Positions 61,287 to 64,000 of a stretch of 64,000 bases of DNA are shown piece by piece; within the stretch, counting starts at the first letter, position 1; each line of letters begins with the position of its first letter. The notes below the pieces were generated by a model. The model ran no database searches and was not told the DNA's origin. It saw only the letters and a list, made by a program, of their open reading frames with translations. The stretch is from Fusarium oxysporum f. sp. lycopersici 4287 (lineage: Eukaryota > Ascomycota > Sordariomycetes > Hypocreales > Nectriaceae). The stretch spans positions 4,491,870 to 4,555,869 of the forward strand of contig NC_030986.1 in the NCBI RefSeq assembly GCF_000149955.1, in the 5' to 3' direction. Made by a program: the position numbers and the translations under genes.

Positions 61287-63801
61287 ATGGCTCCTGAAGC
61301 TCCCAGCAACATCCGTGTCTTCATACGCTGGCATGATCAGACTGTCTTCGCCGGCGAGGAAGTCAAATGTACGATTACTTTTAAGAACGCGGCACCAATA
61401 CCAGGCCAGCCGAAACCACAGCCGCAACAATCGGAACGAAGTCGACTGGCCTCGCCTTTGCATGGTCGCCCCAAGTTAAACCAAGGATTGACGCCACCGC
61501 CGTCAGCATCTTCCGGCAGAGGGCATCGTCGTTCTGCCCTTTCTTTAAGCGTTCCTGCATCGCAATCACATAGCCGTACTGGCTCAGTCCAATGGCCTTC
61601 ATCAGCAGGCTCGAGTGATGGTCGCTCAAGCCACTCTCATAAGCGCTCTGTTTCCATTGTCTCGATAGGATCCAATAACACCGTGGAAGACCACACACAA
61701 CGAAGCGATTTGCCGTCGCGACCTCAAAGACCGCACCGAGGCCACGGGCGAGCCTCAAGTTTACAGATCATTCCTCGAGCGCAGGGCCAGCTCCCAACCG
61801 GGCCTCATTCCGGTTCGTCGCTTACACAGTACTATTTGAACTTGGAGCTAATTCTTCTCAGCATCCTTTTCTCCTCGTCTCTCGAGCTCTCCTTTGTTTC
61901 ACGCATCATATCCTCCACCTGATCGATTCGGTCGCATATCTCGACCGCCAACAACTCCTCACACACCTATTACAGCCGGCCAACGAAGATCATCGCCGCA
62001 ACAAATGCCGGAAAATCCAATGCCGGAATTTCGCTTCCCTGCCGCTCCCTCACCTGCTCGAGAAGTACGCCCAAGTTTATCTAGACGATCAACAAACGAA
62101 AACATGCTCAGCCCTAGGAACGCTGTGGGCGATTCCAGCGGACTGTCAATGCGCCTCAAGGACGGCGTTCCGACGATCAATGAGCAGCCTGCACCCGCGG
62201 CCCGCATTCTCGCAAGCAGCGGCGTCCTCGGAGGCACACCGCGGAGTAGTGGAGAGTTTTATTCTGTCAGCAATAACTCGTCAGAAACCCTGGTATCGGA
62301 ATACGTGACACAGCAGCCAACTAATCGTGGACACGCACGCCCACTTAGGAGAAGCCTTGGTATGCCAGCGCCACAGTCGAGAGCGCCTGAATCTTTGATG
62401 ATGGGTTATGCTCAATTACACGGCTCTTTCTCGTTAGACGGGTCCCTTGTCAGTCTCAGCCAATTTGACCAAGTCAAAAAGAAGGCTATAGTTGGCCAAG
62501 GTGGTGGCGTCGTTGGTCTCGAGTCCAAGCGCGACAGCGGTCTTCTGGGGGGATTTGGATGGGGTCGCATCAGCAGCTCCCTGGGCGATTTCTTAGGTGG
62601 AGGGGAGCTCAGCACAATCAAGGAGATGCGAGGGGTTGCAAACTCGAAATCTGTGCCTCTCTTGACTACACCACAGTCCATTTTATTTGTTGATCTGCAG
62701 CTTGCACCAGGAGAGAGTCGAGTTTTCGAGTACTCTTTTCGACTGCCCAAAGGGCTTCCTCCGTCCCATCGCGGAAAGGCCGTCAAAATCACATATAGCT
62801 TGGTTATTGGCACGCAGAGGGCTGGAGGAACAAAGGAGCAGCAAGTGAAGTCTGTTGAAGTTCCTTTCCGCGTATTGGGAAGTGTTAACAGCCACGGTGA
62901 GATATTGGGACATGACCTGATGAACCCTTACATCCTATTGCGGGACCAGGCCCAAGTGAAAAGTCCCTCGAGCAGTGATAAGGGATCAAAAACCAACGGC
63001 AATGGAGCCAAAGGACAACAAACTGCCCTGAATGACTTTTTATTTTACGTGGAAGACCTGGTCCACCGACCACGAGATGAGAGTGGCAGTATTCTTCTTT
63101 CTCCGGCCGCTGGTAACTCTAGGCGACCATCGGCATTCGAGGAAGCCAGCAACGCACACGATGCTATTCATATGGCAATCATGAGAAGCAATATGACCTC
63201 TGGCGGGCAACAGAGCCCGAACCGATTCGAAATTGCACGAAATGGGCAAAGGGTTGGTGTAGTGATGCTCACGAGGCCTGCCTACCGACTAGGGGAAGTT
63301 GTGACAATGGCCATCGACTTTACAGACGCTGATATTCCGTGTTACGCCGTGCATACTACATTGGAAACATCAGAGAAAGTGGACCCGTCGTTGGCAATAA
63401 GATCAGAGTCGAGCATCCACCGAGTGACCCGGAAAGTTTATTCGTCTTCATCTGAAGCAACATTGTACTCACGACGAGTCACCTTCAAGCCAACGATTCC
63501 CATCACTGCAACTCCTGAGTTCGTTACCAGTGGTGTCAGCTTGGAATGGAAGATTCGTATCGAGTTTGTGGTGCCTTCCACCGGAAGTGATTCCCCCGCT
63601 GAACACGAAAGACCAGCATACCACCCATTACTGGAGCAGATTTCACAAGATGAAAAGGGAGGGACGGTCTTGGTGGCAGTAGAAAATCTAATATGTGAGA
63701 GTTTTGAGATCGCCGTACCTCTACGTGTTTACGGCGCAGTTGGAACAGGACTAGAGCGGCTTGAGCGGGACGAGGCTTCTGAAGAAGGCCTTGCTGTATG
63801 A
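61287..63801 (+). CDS. RGP1-family protein (Ric1-Rgp1 GEF subunit)
   Basis: Two exons, 61287-61812 and 61862-63801, with a 49-nt intron, encoding 821 residues. The N terminus SNIRVFIRWHDQTVFAGEEVKCTITFKN is the arrestin-like first strand set of RGP1 proteins. It is followed by a long Ser/Pro-rich insert (about 45-300) likely disordered. The conserved core resumes with QSILFVDLQLAPGESRVFEYSF, KAVKITYSLVIGTQR and PAYRLGEVVTMAIDF, and the end FEIAVPLRVYGAVG. In yeast Rgp1 forms with Ric1 the exchange factor for the Rab GTPase Ypt6 at the Golgi, controlling endosome-to-Golgi retrieval; the same role is inferred. The intron donor is the unusual GTTCGT, with branch GCTAAT and acceptor TTCTCAG, and is needed to join the frames. 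Starts at ATG in CGCAATGGC context. Confidence 0.85.
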
Positions 63802-64000
63802 TGAGAGTTGGACTAACCATATATTTGGTGCTGGGTGTTGGATATTTACTACTATGGGATCTGAAACAGCTCGGTTTATAAGACAAGGAGCTTGTTGCAA
63901 ATAGAATATCGGAGTTTGTATGACAGATCAAAAAGAGCGGGAGCACTGGTAATTGAAGAAATTAACTTGTTCTGGTAAGCATGAGCCATTAGCGTCAGGG
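63802..64000. other. 3' flank of the RGP1-like gene
   Basis: Likely 3' UTR and spacer; no other gene visible before the window ends. Confidence 0.4.

Noticed and set aside
1..64000. CRISPR arrays, bacterial operons or integrated viral/plasmid elements
   Set aside because: No regularly spaced repeats, no bacterial gene organisation and no transposase, polymerase or capsid motifs were seen; all confident genes are eukaryotic with introns.

Overview
This window is nuclear DNA of a filamentous ascomycete, most likely a Sordariomycete close to Fusarium. The evidence is many short GT..AG introns of about 44-160 nt, CT-rich promoter leaders, eukaryote-only protein families, and protein sequences that read like Nectriaceae homologues. 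The genus is inferred from memory of those families, not from a search. One scaffold gap of 100 Ns lies at 1279-1378. Exon boundaries were worked out by hand from splice signals and reading-frame continuity; none has transcript support.

Layout. Positions 1-17905 hold no gene I can support, which is unusual for such a compact genome. From 17906 rightward the window is ordinary and gene-dense: a DNAJC11-like degenerate J-protein (+), a ZRC1/COT1-type zinc transporter (-), a four-exon Helo-like/ankyrin protein (+), a MEMO1 homologue (+), a plasma-membrane syntaxin of the SSO type with a 5-nt microexon (+), an acidic conserved protein (-), a GH18 chitinase with a substituted catalytic-motif aspartate (-), a LaeA-like methyltransferase (+), the CPSF30/YTH1 polyadenylation factor (+), a DUF1776 protein (-), an amidase-signature enzyme (+), a double-DUF7726 protein and an uncharacterised neighbour (-,-), an aldehyde dehydrogenase (-), a DUF7918 protein (+) and an RGP1-type trafficking protein (+). 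A further small two-exon gene at 58458-58954 (-) is tentative.

The genes do not form one pathway. Most are housekeeping: mitochondria, zinc storage, secretion, 3'-end processing, aldehyde oxidation and Golgi traffic. The accessory-looking parts are the Helo-like protein at 25351-27563, the chitinase-methyltransferase interval at 35199-40746, the DUF7726 pair at 47421-50096, and the gene-poor stretches at 1-17905, 50097-53218 and 54808-59461. I did not find a convincing new multi-gene system. The most interesting items are the GH18 Asp-to-Ala change, the Helo-like/ankyrin protein lacking a NACHT ATPase, the syntaxin microexon and long C-terminal tail, and the unexplained gene-poor block on the left.
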